DNA of 64,000 nucleotides from Roseburia_C amylophila (GTDB taxonomy: Bacteria; Bacillota; Clostridia; Lachnospirales; Lachnospiraceae). The notes below the pieces were generated by a model, which saw only the letters and a program-made list of their open reading frames with translations, ran no database searches and was not told the origin of the DNA. Made by a program: the position numbers and the translations under genes. How positions within the stretch are numbered: the first letter of the stretch is position 1; each line of letters starts with the position of its first letter. The stretch lies in contig NZ_JAOQKI010000007.1 of assembly GCF_025567465.1 (NCBI RefSeq), positions 1-64,000 on the forward strand. The letters run 5' to 3'. Below are positions 24,999 to 33,928 of this stretch, piece by piece.

Positions 24999-25358
24999 AT
25001 GACAGGTAAAATGGAAAACGAATTAGGTAAAGTCGTAATTGATAATGAAGTAATTGCAACCTATGCCGGTTCTGTTGCAGTTGAGTGCTTTGGCATTGTG
25101 GGAATGGCTGCAGTTAATATGAAAGATGGCCTGGTTAAATTATTAAAGAGAGATTATCTGACACATGGTATAAATGTGGATGTGGATGAAAATAATAAAA
25201 TTACAATTGATTTCCATGTAATTGTTGCCTATGGCGTAAGTATTGAGACAGTAGCAGACAATCTGATTCATACGGTAAAATATAAAGTGGAAGAGTTTAC
25301 CGGAATGCAGATTAAGAAAGTCAACATTTTAGTTGAAGGCGTCAGAGTGATTGATTAA
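24999..25358 (+). CDS. Asp23/Gls24 family envelope stress protein
   Basis: 119 residues with the family pattern 'GKVVIDNEVIATYAGSVAVE' and 'VDVDENNKITIDFHVIVAYG'. It corresponds to Bacillus YloU. Family members are cytoplasmic or membrane-associated and linked to envelope stress; the exact role is unknown. AATTGGAGG precedes the ATG. It leads into the fatty acid kinase gene 15 bp later. Confidence 0.92.
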   Translation: MTGKMENELGKVVIDNEVIATYAGSVAVECFGIVGMAAVNMKDGLVKLLKRDYLTHGINVDVDENNKITIDFHVIVAYGVSIETVADNLIHTVKYKVEEFTGMQIKKVNILVEGVRVID

Positions 25359-25373
25359 GGAGGAACTGTTGAA

Positions 25374-27050
25374 GTGGAAGTAAGTACAATAAACGCTGCG
25401 GTATTTGCTAAAATGTTTTTGGCCGGAGCAAAGAATCTCGAAGCAAAAAAAGAGTGGATTAATGAACTGAATGTTTTCCCTGTACCGGATGGAGATACAG
25501 GAACCAATATGTCTATGACAATTATGTCAGCAGCAAAGGCAGTAAGCGAGCTTGAAAATCCGACCATGAAGGAACTTGCAAAGGCAATTTCCTCGGGTTC
25601 ATTAAGAGGAGCAAGAGGAAACTCAGGAGTTATCCTTTCCCAGTTATTCCGTGGATTTACCAAGGTGATTGCAGAATATGATGAGCTTGATGTAGTGATT
25701 CTGACAGAAGCTATGCAGAAGGCTGTTGAGACTGCATATAAGGCAGTTATGAAACCAAAGGAAGGAACGATTCTTACTGTTGCTAAGGGGGCAGCCAACA
25801 AAGCATTAGAACTTTGTGATGATACTGATGATATTGTATTCTTTGTAGATGAAGTTATTAAAGAAGCAGACCATGTGTTAAGCAAGACACCGGATATGCT
25901 TCCTGTATTAAAACAGGCTGGCGTAGTAGATTCCGGCGGACAGGGACTGGTTCAGGTATTAAAGGGCGGTTATGATTCCCTGATTGGCAAAGAAATTGAT
26001 TACAGCATTGAAGGTTCTGTAGCATCTGCAGGTGTTATGAAGATTACTGCTGAGACAGAAGCTGATATTAAGTTTGGTTATTGTACCGAATTTATCATTG
26101 TATTAAATCAGCCATTAACAGAGAAGCAGGAGCATGAATATAAAAACTTCTTAGAGTCCATTGGTGATTCTATCGTTGTTGTGGCAGATGATGAGATTGT
26201 GAAAACCCATGTACATACCAATGACCCTGGTCTTGCCATCCAGGAAGCATTGAAACATGGTTCATTAAGCAAAATCAAGATTGATAATATGCGTGAAGAG
26301 CATCAGGAAAAACTAATCAAGGATGCTGAGAAACTCGCAAAAGAGCAGAAAGAGGAAGAAACCAAAGAAGAAAAGACAGAGGAACCAAGAAAAGAAATGG
26401 GCTTCATTTCCGTATCCATAGGTGCAGGTGTCAATGAAATCTTCAACGGACTTGGCGTGGATTATATCATCGAAGGTGGTCAGACCATGAACCCAAGTAC
26501 CGAGGATATGTTAAATGCCATCGACCATGTGAATGCAGATAACATCTTTATTCTTCCAAATAATAAGAATATTGTACTGGCTGCAAATCAGGCAGCATCT
26601 TTAGTAGAAGATAAGAAGATTATTGTTATTCCAACCAAGACAATTCCACAGGGAATTACAGCACTGATTAACTTTATTCCGGATCAGTCGGCAGAGGAAA
26701 ATGCAGAACGTATGACCGAGGAATTAGAAAATGTAAAGACCGGTCAGGTAACTTATGCAGTCCGTGATACCGTAATCGATGACAAAGAGATTAAACAGGG
26801 CGATTATATGGGAATTGGCGACAAGAGCATCCTTGCTGTTGGTAAGGATATCAAGAGCACTACAGAAGATATGGTTGCTGAGATGGTAGATGAAGAATCT
26901 GCGATTATCTGTATCTATTATGGTGAAGAAGTAACAGAAGAAGATGCCAATGCATTAGGTGCTGCTTTAGAAGAGAAGTATCCGGAGGTAGAAGTGGAGA
27001 TTCACTTTGGCGGACAGCCAATTTACTATTATGTAATATCAGTAGAGTAA
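25374..27050 (+). CDS. fakA: DAK2/DegV-type fatty acid kinase FakA (YloV-like)
   Basis: Phosphorylates fatty acids bound to a FakB partner, feeding exogenous or recycled acyl chains into phospholipids. 558 residues: an N-terminal DAK2 kinase domain with 'PVPDGDTGTNM' and 'GARGNSGVILSQ', a middle domain, a short Glu/Lys-rich linker (about 320-340) and a C-terminal DegV-like domain. A GTG start at 25374 has AAGGAGG ten bases upstream. No FakB is encoded in this window. Confidence 0.9.
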   Translation: MEVSTINAAVFAKMFLAGAKNLEAKKEWINELNVFPVPDGDTGTNMSMTIMSAAKAVSELENPTMKELAKAISSGSLRGARGNSGVILSQLFRGFTKVIAEYDELDVVILTEAMQKAVETAYKAVMKPKEGTILTVAKGAANKALELCDDTDDIVFFVDEVIKEADHVLSKTPDMLPVLKQAGVVDSGGQGLVQVLKGGYDSLIGKEIDYSIEGSVASAGVMKITAETEADIKFGYCTEFIIVLNQPLTEKQEHEYKNFLESIGDSIVVVADDEIVKTHVHTNDPGLAIQEALKHGSLSKIKIDNMREEHQEKLIKDAEKLAKEQKEEETKEEKTEEPRKEMGFISVSIGAGVNEIFNGLGVDYIIEGGQTMNPSTEDMLNAIDHVNADNIFILPNNKNIVLAANQAASLVEDKKIIVIPTKTIPQGITALINFIPDQSAEENAERMTEELENVKTGQVTYAVRDTVIDDKEIKQGDYMGIGDKSILAVGKDIKSTTEDMVAEMVDEESAIICIYYGEEVTEEDANALGAALEEKYPEVEVEIHFGGQPIYYYVISVE

Positions 27051-27061
27051 CAGGAGTGTTT

Positions 27062-29122
27062 ATGGACAGAAATGCACCCATTCAGGAATTGAATGGAGTT
27101 GGACCAAAAACTGAAAAAATATTGCAAAAACTTGGAGTATATACCGTTGGGGATATACTCCTTGCTTTTCCAAGGGATTATAAGCGGATGCCGGAGCCGG
27201 AGCATATCAGTGTGGCAGAGCCGGAGAAAGTCTATGCTTTTCATGTACGGCTGTGTTCTTCTCCGGTAACGAGAAATACCAGAGCCATGCAGATATCTAC
27301 TGCGCAGTTTAGCGATGGAACAGGGAAAGTAGAGGCGGTCTGGTTTCGGATGCCCTATATCTGTAATCAGCTGAACCGGGAACCGGAAGTAATATTATAT
27401 GGAAAGCTGACCTTAAAAAATAAGAAATATGTCATGGAACAGCCGGCAGTGTGGAAGCCGGATGAATACAGGAAAATGCAGATATCCCTGCAACCGGTAT
27501 ATTCTCTGACTAAGGGAATATCCAGCAAGCAGTTTGGTAAACTTGTACATACAGCCCTTGACAGTGTAAAAGAAGATGGTGAATATATTCCGGAAGAAAT
27601 CTTAGCCCGCCATCAGTTTATGGGATTGAGAGAGGCATTGGAAAAAGTGCATTTTCCAACAGATTTAGAAGAACTGACCGGAGCAAGAAAACGTCTTGCT
27701 TTTGACGAATTTTTCTTATTTCTGCTACAGATACAGCGGTTTAAGGAACATCATGAGCAGACGCCGAATGGATTTCCGGTAGTAAGGGATGAATTTATTG
27801 AAGTGGTGGCAGAACAGCTTCCGTTTCCACTGACAAATGCCCAGAAGAAAACACTGGAAGATCTGGAAAAAGATATATACAGTCCTTATGCCATGCAGCG
27901 GTTGATACAGGGGGATGTAGGCTCCGGTAAGACCATTCTTGCATTCCTAATTATGGCAAAATTTGCTCATGAAGGTTATCAGACTGCTATTATGGCACCA
28001 ACTGAGGTTCTGGCAAGACAACATTATGACACTTTTCAGAAATGGATTGCCATGTTTGAACTGGACTTTCCTGTTATTCTTCTTACTGGTTCGTTGACCA
28101 CAAAGGAAAAACGTGAAGCATATGCGAGAATGGAAACAGAACAGAATGCCATGATAATTGGAACCCATGCATTGATACAGGAAAAGGCACTTTATCAGAA
28201 GCTGGCGCTGGTAGTAACGGATGAACAGCATCGTTTCGGGGTAAGACAGAGGGAGACACTGGCAGATAAGAGCAGCCGGCTGCCACATGTACTGGTTATG
28301 AGTGCGACTCCGATTCCGCGGACCCTTGCAATAATTCTTTACGGAGATCTGGACATCTCGGTAGTAGATGAACTTCCGGCAGAACGTCTTCCGGTCAAAA
28401 ATTGTGTCGTCGGACCAAAAATGCGGGAGAAATCCTGGAATTTTATTTTAGATGAAGTTCAAAAAGGACATCAGGCATATATCATCTGTCCTCTGGTAGA
28501 AGCAAATGAGGAATTGGAATTGCAGGATGTTACTTCATATGTAAAGAAATTAGAACAATATTATGGAGACAGAATCAGCGTAGGATTACTTCATGGAAAA
28601 ATGCGCCCGGCAGAGAAGAATAAAGTAATGGAAGCCTTTGTCACTGGTGAAATCCAGGTTCTGGTTTCTACAACGGTAGTGGAAGTAGGTGTAAATGTGC
28701 CGAATGCCACCGTTATGATGATTGAGGATGCACAGCGTTTCGGGCTGGCACAGCTCCATCAGCTGCGGGGACGTGTCGGAAGAGGAAATGCACAATCCTA
28801 TTGTATTCTTATGAATTCTTCCAATGGAAAGAATGCCAAAGAGAGATTGAATATTCTGGCGGGCTCTAATGATGGATTCTATATTGCCAGTGAAGATTTG
28901 AAAATGCGTGGACCAGGAGATTTCTTCGGGGTACGTCAGAGTGGTTTGATGGAATTTAAAATTGCAGATGTCTTTTCGGATGCCGATATGCTTTCTATTG
29001 CATCCGAAGAAGCAAAAGAATATGTCGAAAAGTGTAACTTAAACGATTGCGAAAAAGACATGAGACTTGAAACAACACTGAAAAATGCGTATAAAATGAC
29101 AGAATATAGCACAAATATTTAG
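27062..29122 (+). CDS. recG: ATP-dependent DNA helicase RecG
   Basis: Remodels stalled forks and branched DNA. 686 residues: an N-terminal wedge/OB domain ('LNGVGPKTEKILQKLG'), Walker A 'GDVGSGKTI', the 'DEQHRFG' box, 'SATPIPRT', and 'LRGRVGRG' plus the C-terminal TRG region. CAGGAG six bases upstream fixes the ATG at 27062 rather than the in-frame GTG at 27056. Third gene of the asp23 operon. Confidence 0.97.
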   Translation: MDRNAPIQELNGVGPKTEKILQKLGVYTVGDILLAFPRDYKRMPEPEHISVAEPEKVYAFHVRLCSSPVTRNTRAMQISTAQFSDGTGKVEAVWFRMPYICNQLNREPEVILYGKLTLKNKKYVMEQPAVWKPDEYRKMQISLQPVYSLTKGISSKQFGKLVHTALDSVKEDGEYIPEEILARHQFMGLREALEKVHFPTDLEELTGARKRLAFDEFFLFLLQIQRFKEHHEQTPNGFPVVRDEFIEVVAEQLPFPLTNAQKKTLEDLEKDIYSPYAMQRLIQGDVGSGKTILAFLIMAKFAHEGYQTAIMAPTEVLARQHYDTFQKWIAMFELDFPVILLTGSLTTKEKREAYARMETEQNAMIIGTHALIQEKALYQKLALVVTDEQHRFGVRQRETLADKSSRLPHVLVMSATPIPRTLAIILYGDLDISVVDELPAERLPVKNCVVGPKMREKSWNFILDEVQKGHQAYIICPLVEANEELELQDVTSYVKKLEQYYGDRISVGLLHGKMRPAEKNKVMEAFVTGEIQVLVSTTVVEVGVNVPNATVMMIEDAQRFGLAQLHQLRGRVGRGNAQSYCILMNSSNGKNAKERLNILAGSNDGFYIASEDLKMRGPGDFFGVRQSGLMEFKIADVFSDADMLSIASEEAKEYVEKCNLNDCEKDMRLETTLKNAYKMTEYSTNI

Positions 29123-29191
29123 AAAGTTTCGAAAAATAAGAAACAATTTGTGAAATATTTACGAAAATTAACGCAAAATCCCTCGTTTTTA

Positions 29192-29220
29192 TTGCTAAAT
29201 TGCCTAAATGTTGATACAAT
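29192..29220 (+). promoter_or_regulatory. Promoter of the chemoreceptor gene
   Basis: -35 TTGCTA (29192-29197), 17-bp spacer, -10 TACAAT (29215-29220). It fits a housekeeping sigma; I see no good flagellar-sigma motif. Confidence 0.55.
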
Positions 29221-29263
29221 AAGTACAAAATTACAATTTAGTGAAAGCGGGGGATATATTTTT

Positions 29264-31330
29264 ATGGCTAAGAAGAAAAAAGGGAAGAAAATTAGCACGA
29301 AAATGTTAAGTGCAATGCTCCCGGTACTGATTCTTGGTATGGCTGTATTAGGGGCAGTCAGTGTATTTTCCAGTAAGCAGATTATTGACGATGAGATTGG
29401 GAAGGAAATGACGCTGAGTCTGGAAAACGAGAAGACAGAGGTAGAGTCACAGATGCAGTCTGCGGCAAGCCTTGCAAAACATATGGCTGGAATTGTTGGG
29501 ATTACTTATGAAAATGAGGAACTGCTGGCATATGTTAATTTCTTAAATACCATGATTTATGAGGAGGATTTTATTTATGGTGCCGGAATTTATTTTGCAC
29601 CGAATAAGTATGACTCCAAACAGCGTTTTGTAGGACCTTATGTATATAAGGATGGAGATACGCCGATTCTGACTTATGACAGGAGCCAGTCCTCTTATGA
29701 TTATGTAAGCAGGGATTTCTACAAGATTGTTTCGAATGGTGAAACAGAACCAAAGTTTACAAAGGCATATCATGATGAGGTTTTAGACTGTGATATGGTA
29801 AACTGTTCTGCACCGATGTATAATGCAGATGGAACTTATATGGGATGCGTAACTGTTGATATTACGCTGGATGAGATTCAGAATCTGGTCAGCCAGATGT
29901 CAGTAGGAAAAACAGGAAAAGCATTTCTGATTTCGTCGGATGGAACCTATCTTTATACACAGGATTCCGGTAAAATCATGAATGAGAAAATAACGGATTC
30001 TAAAAATAGTTCTCTTGCTAAAGTAGGAACAAAAATGTTAGATTCTGATAGTGGAAAAGCCTGCTTTACAGAAGGAATTACCGGATATACGGTATATTAT
30101 GAGACAATTCCGGATCTGGACTGGAAGCTTGGAATTGCGATTGAAAATTCAGAACTGAATGCACCGGTTATCAGCCTTGGAATTAAGCTGGCAATCATTG
30201 CGGCAGTGATTCTTATTATTATGATACTTGTGATTTTATCACAGGTAAAATCAGTTTCCAGACAGATTAATAGAGTTAAGAACTTTGCTGTACAGCTGGC
30301 AGAGGGTAACTTTAAAGTACAGTCGCTTGAGAGCAGACGCAGTGATGAACTAGGAGCAATGGGACAGTCTTTAAATGAAATGTATGGAAATAATAAGGAC
30401 ATGATTTCAAAAATCAGTGGTCATGCAAAACTTCTGAGTGATTCCAGCATTGAACTGAAGCGTTCGGTAGAGGAATTAAAGAAGGATTATGAGATGATAG
30501 AGTCACTGATGAATCAGGTTAATTCCGATATGACATCTTCCAGTGCAGCGACGGAAGAAGTAAATGCTGCGGTAGAGGAAGTGAATTCCTCTGTTAATAT
30601 GCTGGCTTCTGAGACAGAAAAGAGTCTGGAACTGGCAGGAGAAATTAAGAAGCGTGCAAATGGAATTGAAGATACCAGCCGCAATGCTTATGAACTTGCC
30701 AATAAGCTTGCAGCGCAGAACAGAGCTGGTCTGGAGGAGAGTATTAAGAATGCAGATGTTGTAAAATCCATTGGCGCATTGGCAGAAGTGATTTCTGAAA
30801 TCGCAGATCAGATTAACTTACTGTCCTTAAATGCTTCCATTGAGGCCGCCCGGGCAGGAGAACAGGGAAAGGGATTTGCAGTTGTTGCCGGAGAAATTGG
30901 CAATCTGGCAGGTGAGACTACAGCTGCAGTTAATAAGATTAAAGAAACAATTGGCGAAGTAGAACATGCCTTTAGCGGAATTGTGGAACAGTCACAGTCT
31001 ATGTTAAACTTCGTGACAGATACGGTTGCACCGGACTACGATACTTTTGTCAATGTAGCACAGCAGTATGGAGATGATGCCCAGGCAATCGAAAAATTTT
31101 CCAATGATATTGCCCAGATGGCAGTAAACATCGAGACAATCATTCATGAAGTCAGCCAGGCAGTATCCAGTGTAGCGGAATCTTCCCAGAATACAGTGGA
31201 TAATAGTGGACAGATTATGCAGTCTGTAAATTCAGTATCTGCAGTTGTTGGAGAAGTGTCTGAAATGTCTTCCCAGCAGGAAAAGATTGCCGGAGAATTA
31301 AAAGAGGTTGTCGGAAAATTCGTATTGTAA
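29264..31330 (+). CDS. Methyl-accepting chemotaxis protein
   Basis: 688-residue transmembrane receptor. Order: basic cytoplasmic start, membrane helix 1 (about 16-35), a large extracellular sensor that looks like a double Cache domain (about 40-300), membrane helix 2 (about 302-325), HAMP, then the signalling coiled coil with the hairpin tip 'INLLSLNASIEAARAGEQGK' near residue 520. No C-terminal CheR tether is seen. GCGGGGGA precedes the start at 29264. No flagellar or che genes are nearby, so it is a stand-alone receptor. The ligand is unknown. Confidence 0.94.
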   Translation: MAKKKKGKKISTKMLSAMLPVLILGMAVLGAVSVFSSKQIIDDEIGKEMTLSLENEKTEVESQMQSAASLAKHMAGIVGITYENEELLAYVNFLNTMIYEEDFIYGAGIYFAPNKYDSKQRFVGPYVYKDGDTPILTYDRSQSSYDYVSRDFYKIVSNGETEPKFTKAYHDEVLDCDMVNCSAPMYNADGTYMGCVTVDITLDEIQNLVSQMSVGKTGKAFLISSDGTYLYTQDSGKIMNEKITDSKNSSLAKVGTKMLDSDSGKACFTEGITGYTVYYETIPDLDWKLGIAIENSELNAPVISLGIKLAIIAAVILIIMILVILSQVKSVSRQINRVKNFAVQLAEGNFKVQSLESRRSDELGAMGQSLNEMYGNNKDMISKISGHAKLLSDSSIELKRSVEELKKDYEMIESLMNQVNSDMTSSSAATEEVNAAVEEVNSSVNMLASETEKSLELAGEIKKRANGIEDTSRNAYELANKLAAQNRAGLEESIKNADVVKSIGALAEVISEIADQINLLSLNASIEAARAGEQGKGFAVVAGEIGNLAGETTAAVNKIKETIGEVEHAFSGIVEQSQSMLNFVTDTVAPDYDTFVNVAQQYGDDAQAIEKFSNDIAQMAVNIETIIHEVSQAVSSVAESSQNTVDNSGQIMQSVNSVSAVVGEVSEMSSQQEKIAGELKEVVGKFVL

Positions 31331-31392
31331 TAAGTGTTACTGCATGTGTCATGATAGAAAAATGATATAGAAAGAAAAGGGGGAACCTGAGA

Positions 31393-31428
31393 AAGGGGCT
31401 GTTCACCGATTCCGGTGGACAGCCTCTT
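31393..31428. terminator. Hairpin between convergent MCP and SASP genes
   Basis: AAGGGGCTGTTCACCG (31393-31408) pairs with CGGTGGACAGCCTCTT (31413-31428) with an ATTC loop, 16 pairs including G-U. T-runs are weak on both sides. It probably ends both transcripts. Confidence 0.6.
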
Positions 31429-31460
31429 CTGACATCTAAGCGTGCAATGAAAAAGATGCG

Positions 31461-31664
31461 TTAACGTTCAGCCATCTGCTTTTCCTGCGCCTCAATCATT
31501 TTCTTTACCATATAACCGCCTACGGAACCATTCTGACGGGAAGTTAAATCCCCATTATATCCCTCAGACAGTGGTACACCTAACTCACTTGCAACTTCGA
31601 ATTTGAAACGGTTTAATGCACTTTGTGCTTCTGGAACAGAAGATTTTTTCGAACGATTAGACAT
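31461..31664 (-). CDS. Alpha/beta-type small acid-soluble spore protein
   Basis: 67-residue DNA-binding protein that coats spore DNA. 'ALNRFKFEVASELGVPL' contains the germination protease site region, and 'LTSRQNGSVGGYMVKKMIE' is the second conserved block. The start at 31664 follows AAGGAGGAAATTTA; seven upstream in-frame residues lack a ribosome site. This is direct evidence that the organism forms endospores. Confidence 0.96.
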   Translation of the reverse strand: MSNRSKKSSVPEAQSALNRFKFEVASELGVPLSEGYNGDLTSRQNGSVGGYMVKKMIEAQEKQMAER

Positions 31665-31782
31665 AGTAAATTTCCTCCTTAGCATTTGTATATAACCGAA
31701 TGGTTACAATACTATTATCTACCGATAAAAAAGGATAATACTAATAAATATTCACTTTTTTGGAATAATCTTGAAAAAGCTC

Positions 31783-31810
31783 TTGACACATACAAGTATA
31801 ATTGTATACA
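31783..31810 (+). promoter_or_regulatory. Promoter of the citrate synthase-like / gntR / icd operon
   Basis: Perfect -35 TTGACA (31783-31788), 16-bp spacer, -10 TATACA (31805-31810). The -10 lies inside an 18-bp palindrome. Confidence 0.7.
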
Positions 31811-31815
31811 ATTAT
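31798..31815. promoter_or_regulatory. Perfect palindromic operator, probably for the GntR regulator
   Basis: ATAATTGTATACAATTAT is a perfect 18-bp palindrome covering the -10 box. Its core TTGTATACAA fits the sites bound by FCD-type GntR repressors. The operon it controls encodes such a regulator at 33251-33910, so autorepression is the simplest reading. Confidence 0.65.
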
Positions 31816-31850
31816 TCAAGAATATTTGTGAATCAAAAGGAGTGTGTTCC

Positions 31851-33233
31851 ATGAGAGAAGTCGTTATGAATGAAAAAACTAATCTATTACAGTTGGAAGA
31901 GCATTTTTATCAGCTTGTAGATGTTGAGGAACCAAATGTATTCCGCAATCTTTTTCCATATGAGGAAATTCCGAAAATTGCATTTAATGACAGAATCGTT
32001 CCGCATAATATGCCGGAGGATATCTGGATTACTGATACAACATTCCGTGATGGTCAGCAGTCAAGAGCACCATATACCACAGAACAGATTGTAACCATCT
32101 ATGATTACTTACATAAATTAGGCGGACCAAAGGGTAAAATTCGTCAGAGCGAGTTCTTCTTATATAGCAAGAAGGATCGTGATGCCGTATATAAATGCTT
32201 AGAGCGTGGTTATAAATTCCCGGAAGTCACCAGCTGGATCCGTGCCAGCAAACAGGATTTCCAGCTTGTAAAAGATTTGGGACTGCGTGAAACCGGTATT
32301 TTGGTAAGCTGCTCCGATTATCATATTTTCTATAAAATGAAAATGACCAGAAGCGAAGTTATGAATCTTTACTTAAGTGTGATTCGTGAATGCTTAGAGA
32401 CTGGAATCAGTCCAAGATGTCATTTGGAGGATATTACACGTTCTGATATTTACGGATTTGTAATTCCGTTCTGCTTAGAGCTGATGAAGTTAATGAAAGA
32501 ATACAATATTCCGATTAAGATTCGTGCCTGCGATACCATGGGATATGGTGTAAACTTCCCGGGAGCAGTAATTCCGCGAAGTGTACCGGGTATCATTTAC
32601 GGACTTACCACACATGCAGGAGTTCCTTCTGAATTGATTGAATGGCATGGACACAATGATTTCTATAAAGCAGTCAATAACTCGACCACAGCATGGCTTT
32701 ACGGTGCATCCGGCGTAAACTGTTCCTTATTTGGTATTGGTGAGAGAACCGGTAACACACCTCTGGAAGCAATGGTATTTGAATATGCGCAGTTAAAGGG
32801 TACCCTGGATGGAATGGATACCAGAGTTATCACAGAACTGGCAGAATATTATGAGAAGGAATTGAATTATAAGGTTCCAAGCCGTACACCGTTTGTCGGA
32901 AGTAATTTTAACGTTACAAGAGCAGGTATCCATGCAGACGGACTTTTGAAAAATGAAGAAATTTATAACATTTTTGATACCGAAAAATTCTTAAATCGTC
33001 CGGCACTGGTATCTGTTTCCAATACATCAGGACTTGCTGGAATTGCACACTGGATTAATACCTATTACCGTCTCAGTGATGACCGCAAAGTAGATAAGAA
33101 TTCGGAACTGGTAAAGACCATCAAACAATGGGTAGACGAGCAGTATGATGAGGGACGTGTAACTGTAATTACAGATAACGAACTTGTAGTACAGATAACT
33201 GACTGTTGTAAAAAACTCGGAATTGTATTATAA
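31851..33233 (+). CDS. HMGL-like synthase, candidate Re-citrate synthase
   Basis: 460 residues of the DRE-TIM family (isopropylmalate, homocitrate and Re-citrate synthases). Active-site motif 'DTTFRDGQQSR' at about 62-72, metal-binding His266 and His268 in 'EWHGHND', and 'GIGERTGNTPLE'. The chain is shorter than two-domain LeuA and shows no clear leucine-binding domain. It is co-transcribed with isocitrate dehydrogenase and a regulator, which suggests it makes citrate for 2-oxoglutarate and glutamate. Isopropylmalate or homocitrate synthase remain possible. AAAGGAG sets the ATG at 31851. Confidence 0.65.
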   Translation: MREVVMNEKTNLLQLEEHFYQLVDVEEPNVFRNLFPYEEIPKIAFNDRIVPHNMPEDIWITDTTFRDGQQSRAPYTTEQIVTIYDYLHKLGGPKGKIRQSEFFLYSKKDRDAVYKCLERGYKFPEVTSWIRASKQDFQLVKDLGLRETGILVSCSDYHIFYKMKMTRSEVMNLYLSVIRECLETGISPRCHLEDITRSDIYGFVIPFCLELMKLMKEYNIPIKIRACDTMGYGVNFPGAVIPRSVPGIIYGLTTHAGVPSELIEWHGHNDFYKAVNNSTTAWLYGASGVNCSLFGIGERTGNTPLEAMVFEYAQLKGTLDGMDTRVITELAEYYEKELNYKVPSRTPFVGSNFNVTRAGIHADGLLKNEEIYNIFDTEKFLNRPALVSVSNTSGLAGIAHWINTYYRLSDDRKVDKNSELVKTIKQWVDEQYDEGRVTVITDNELVVQITDCCKKLGIVL

Positions 33234-33250
33234 ATTAAGGAGGCTTTATC

Positions 33251-33910
33251 GTGGGTGAAGAAGGATATTCTTTAAGCGGAAGAGTATTTCATACGATTCG
33301 TGAAAATATTTTATCCGGAAAATACAAGTGCGATGAAGAATTGAAAGAAAAAAACCTGGGTGATGAACTTGGTGTCAGCCGTACGCCGGTAAGAGAAGCC
33401 TTAAGGCAGCTTGAACTGGAAGGCCTTGTCAGAATCATTCCAAACCGCGGAGCATTCGTAGAGGGAATTACGAAAGAAGATGTAAAAGATATCTATGAAA
33501 TCCGTGCACGGCTGGAGGGACTTTGCACAAAGTGGGCGGCAGACAGAATTACCAAGGATCAGATAGCAGAACTGGAAGAAAACATTTTTCTGGTGGAATT
33601 TCATGCTAAGAAGAAAAATTATGCACAGATATTGGAGCTGGATAATAAGTTTCATGAGGTGCTTTATGAAGCTTCCGGAAGCAAAATGTTAAAGCATGAA
33701 TTGTCTGCATTTCATCATTATGTGGAAAGAGTTCGAAAAATCACTTTGTCAATGCCGGATCGTGTGGTAAAATCAAATGATGAACATAAAAAGATTGTAG
33801 AAGCATTGAAGCAGCGCAATGCAAAAGAAGCAGAACTGCTTGCGACAAGTCATATGTTAAATACTATTGAAAATATGGATAATTATGGCTGGGACAATCT
33901 GCTGAAATAG
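33251..33910 (+). CDS. GntR family regulator, FCD subfamily
   Basis: 219 residues. N-terminal winged helix-turn-helix ('LGDELGVSRTPVREALRQLE') and a C-terminal all-helical FCD domain with metal-ligand-like residues ('ELDNKFHEVLYEASGS', 'DEHKKIVEAL'). FCD regulators sense organic acids. A GTG start follows AAGGAGG by nine bases. It lies between the synthase and icd, 17 and 18 bp away, and probably binds the palindrome at 31798-31815 in response to a TCA acid or related metabolite. Confidence 0.92.
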   Translation: MGEEGYSLSGRVFHTIRENILSGKYKCDEELKEKNLGDELGVSRTPVREALRQLELEGLVRIIPNRGAFVEGITKEDVKDIYEIRARLEGLCTKWAADRITKDQIAELEENIFLVEFHAKKKNYAQILELDNKFHEVLYEASGSKMLKHELSAFHHYVERVRKITLSMPDRVVKSNDEHKKIVEALKQRNAKEAELLATSHMLNTIENMDNYGWDNLLK

Positions 33911-33928
33911 TAAATGGAGGATAGAAAG

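Noticed and set aside
29161..29220. Flagellar sigma promoter for the chemoreceptor
   Set aside because: CTAAA and TTGATACAA are weak matches; a housekeeping promoter with 17-bp spacing explains the sequence better.
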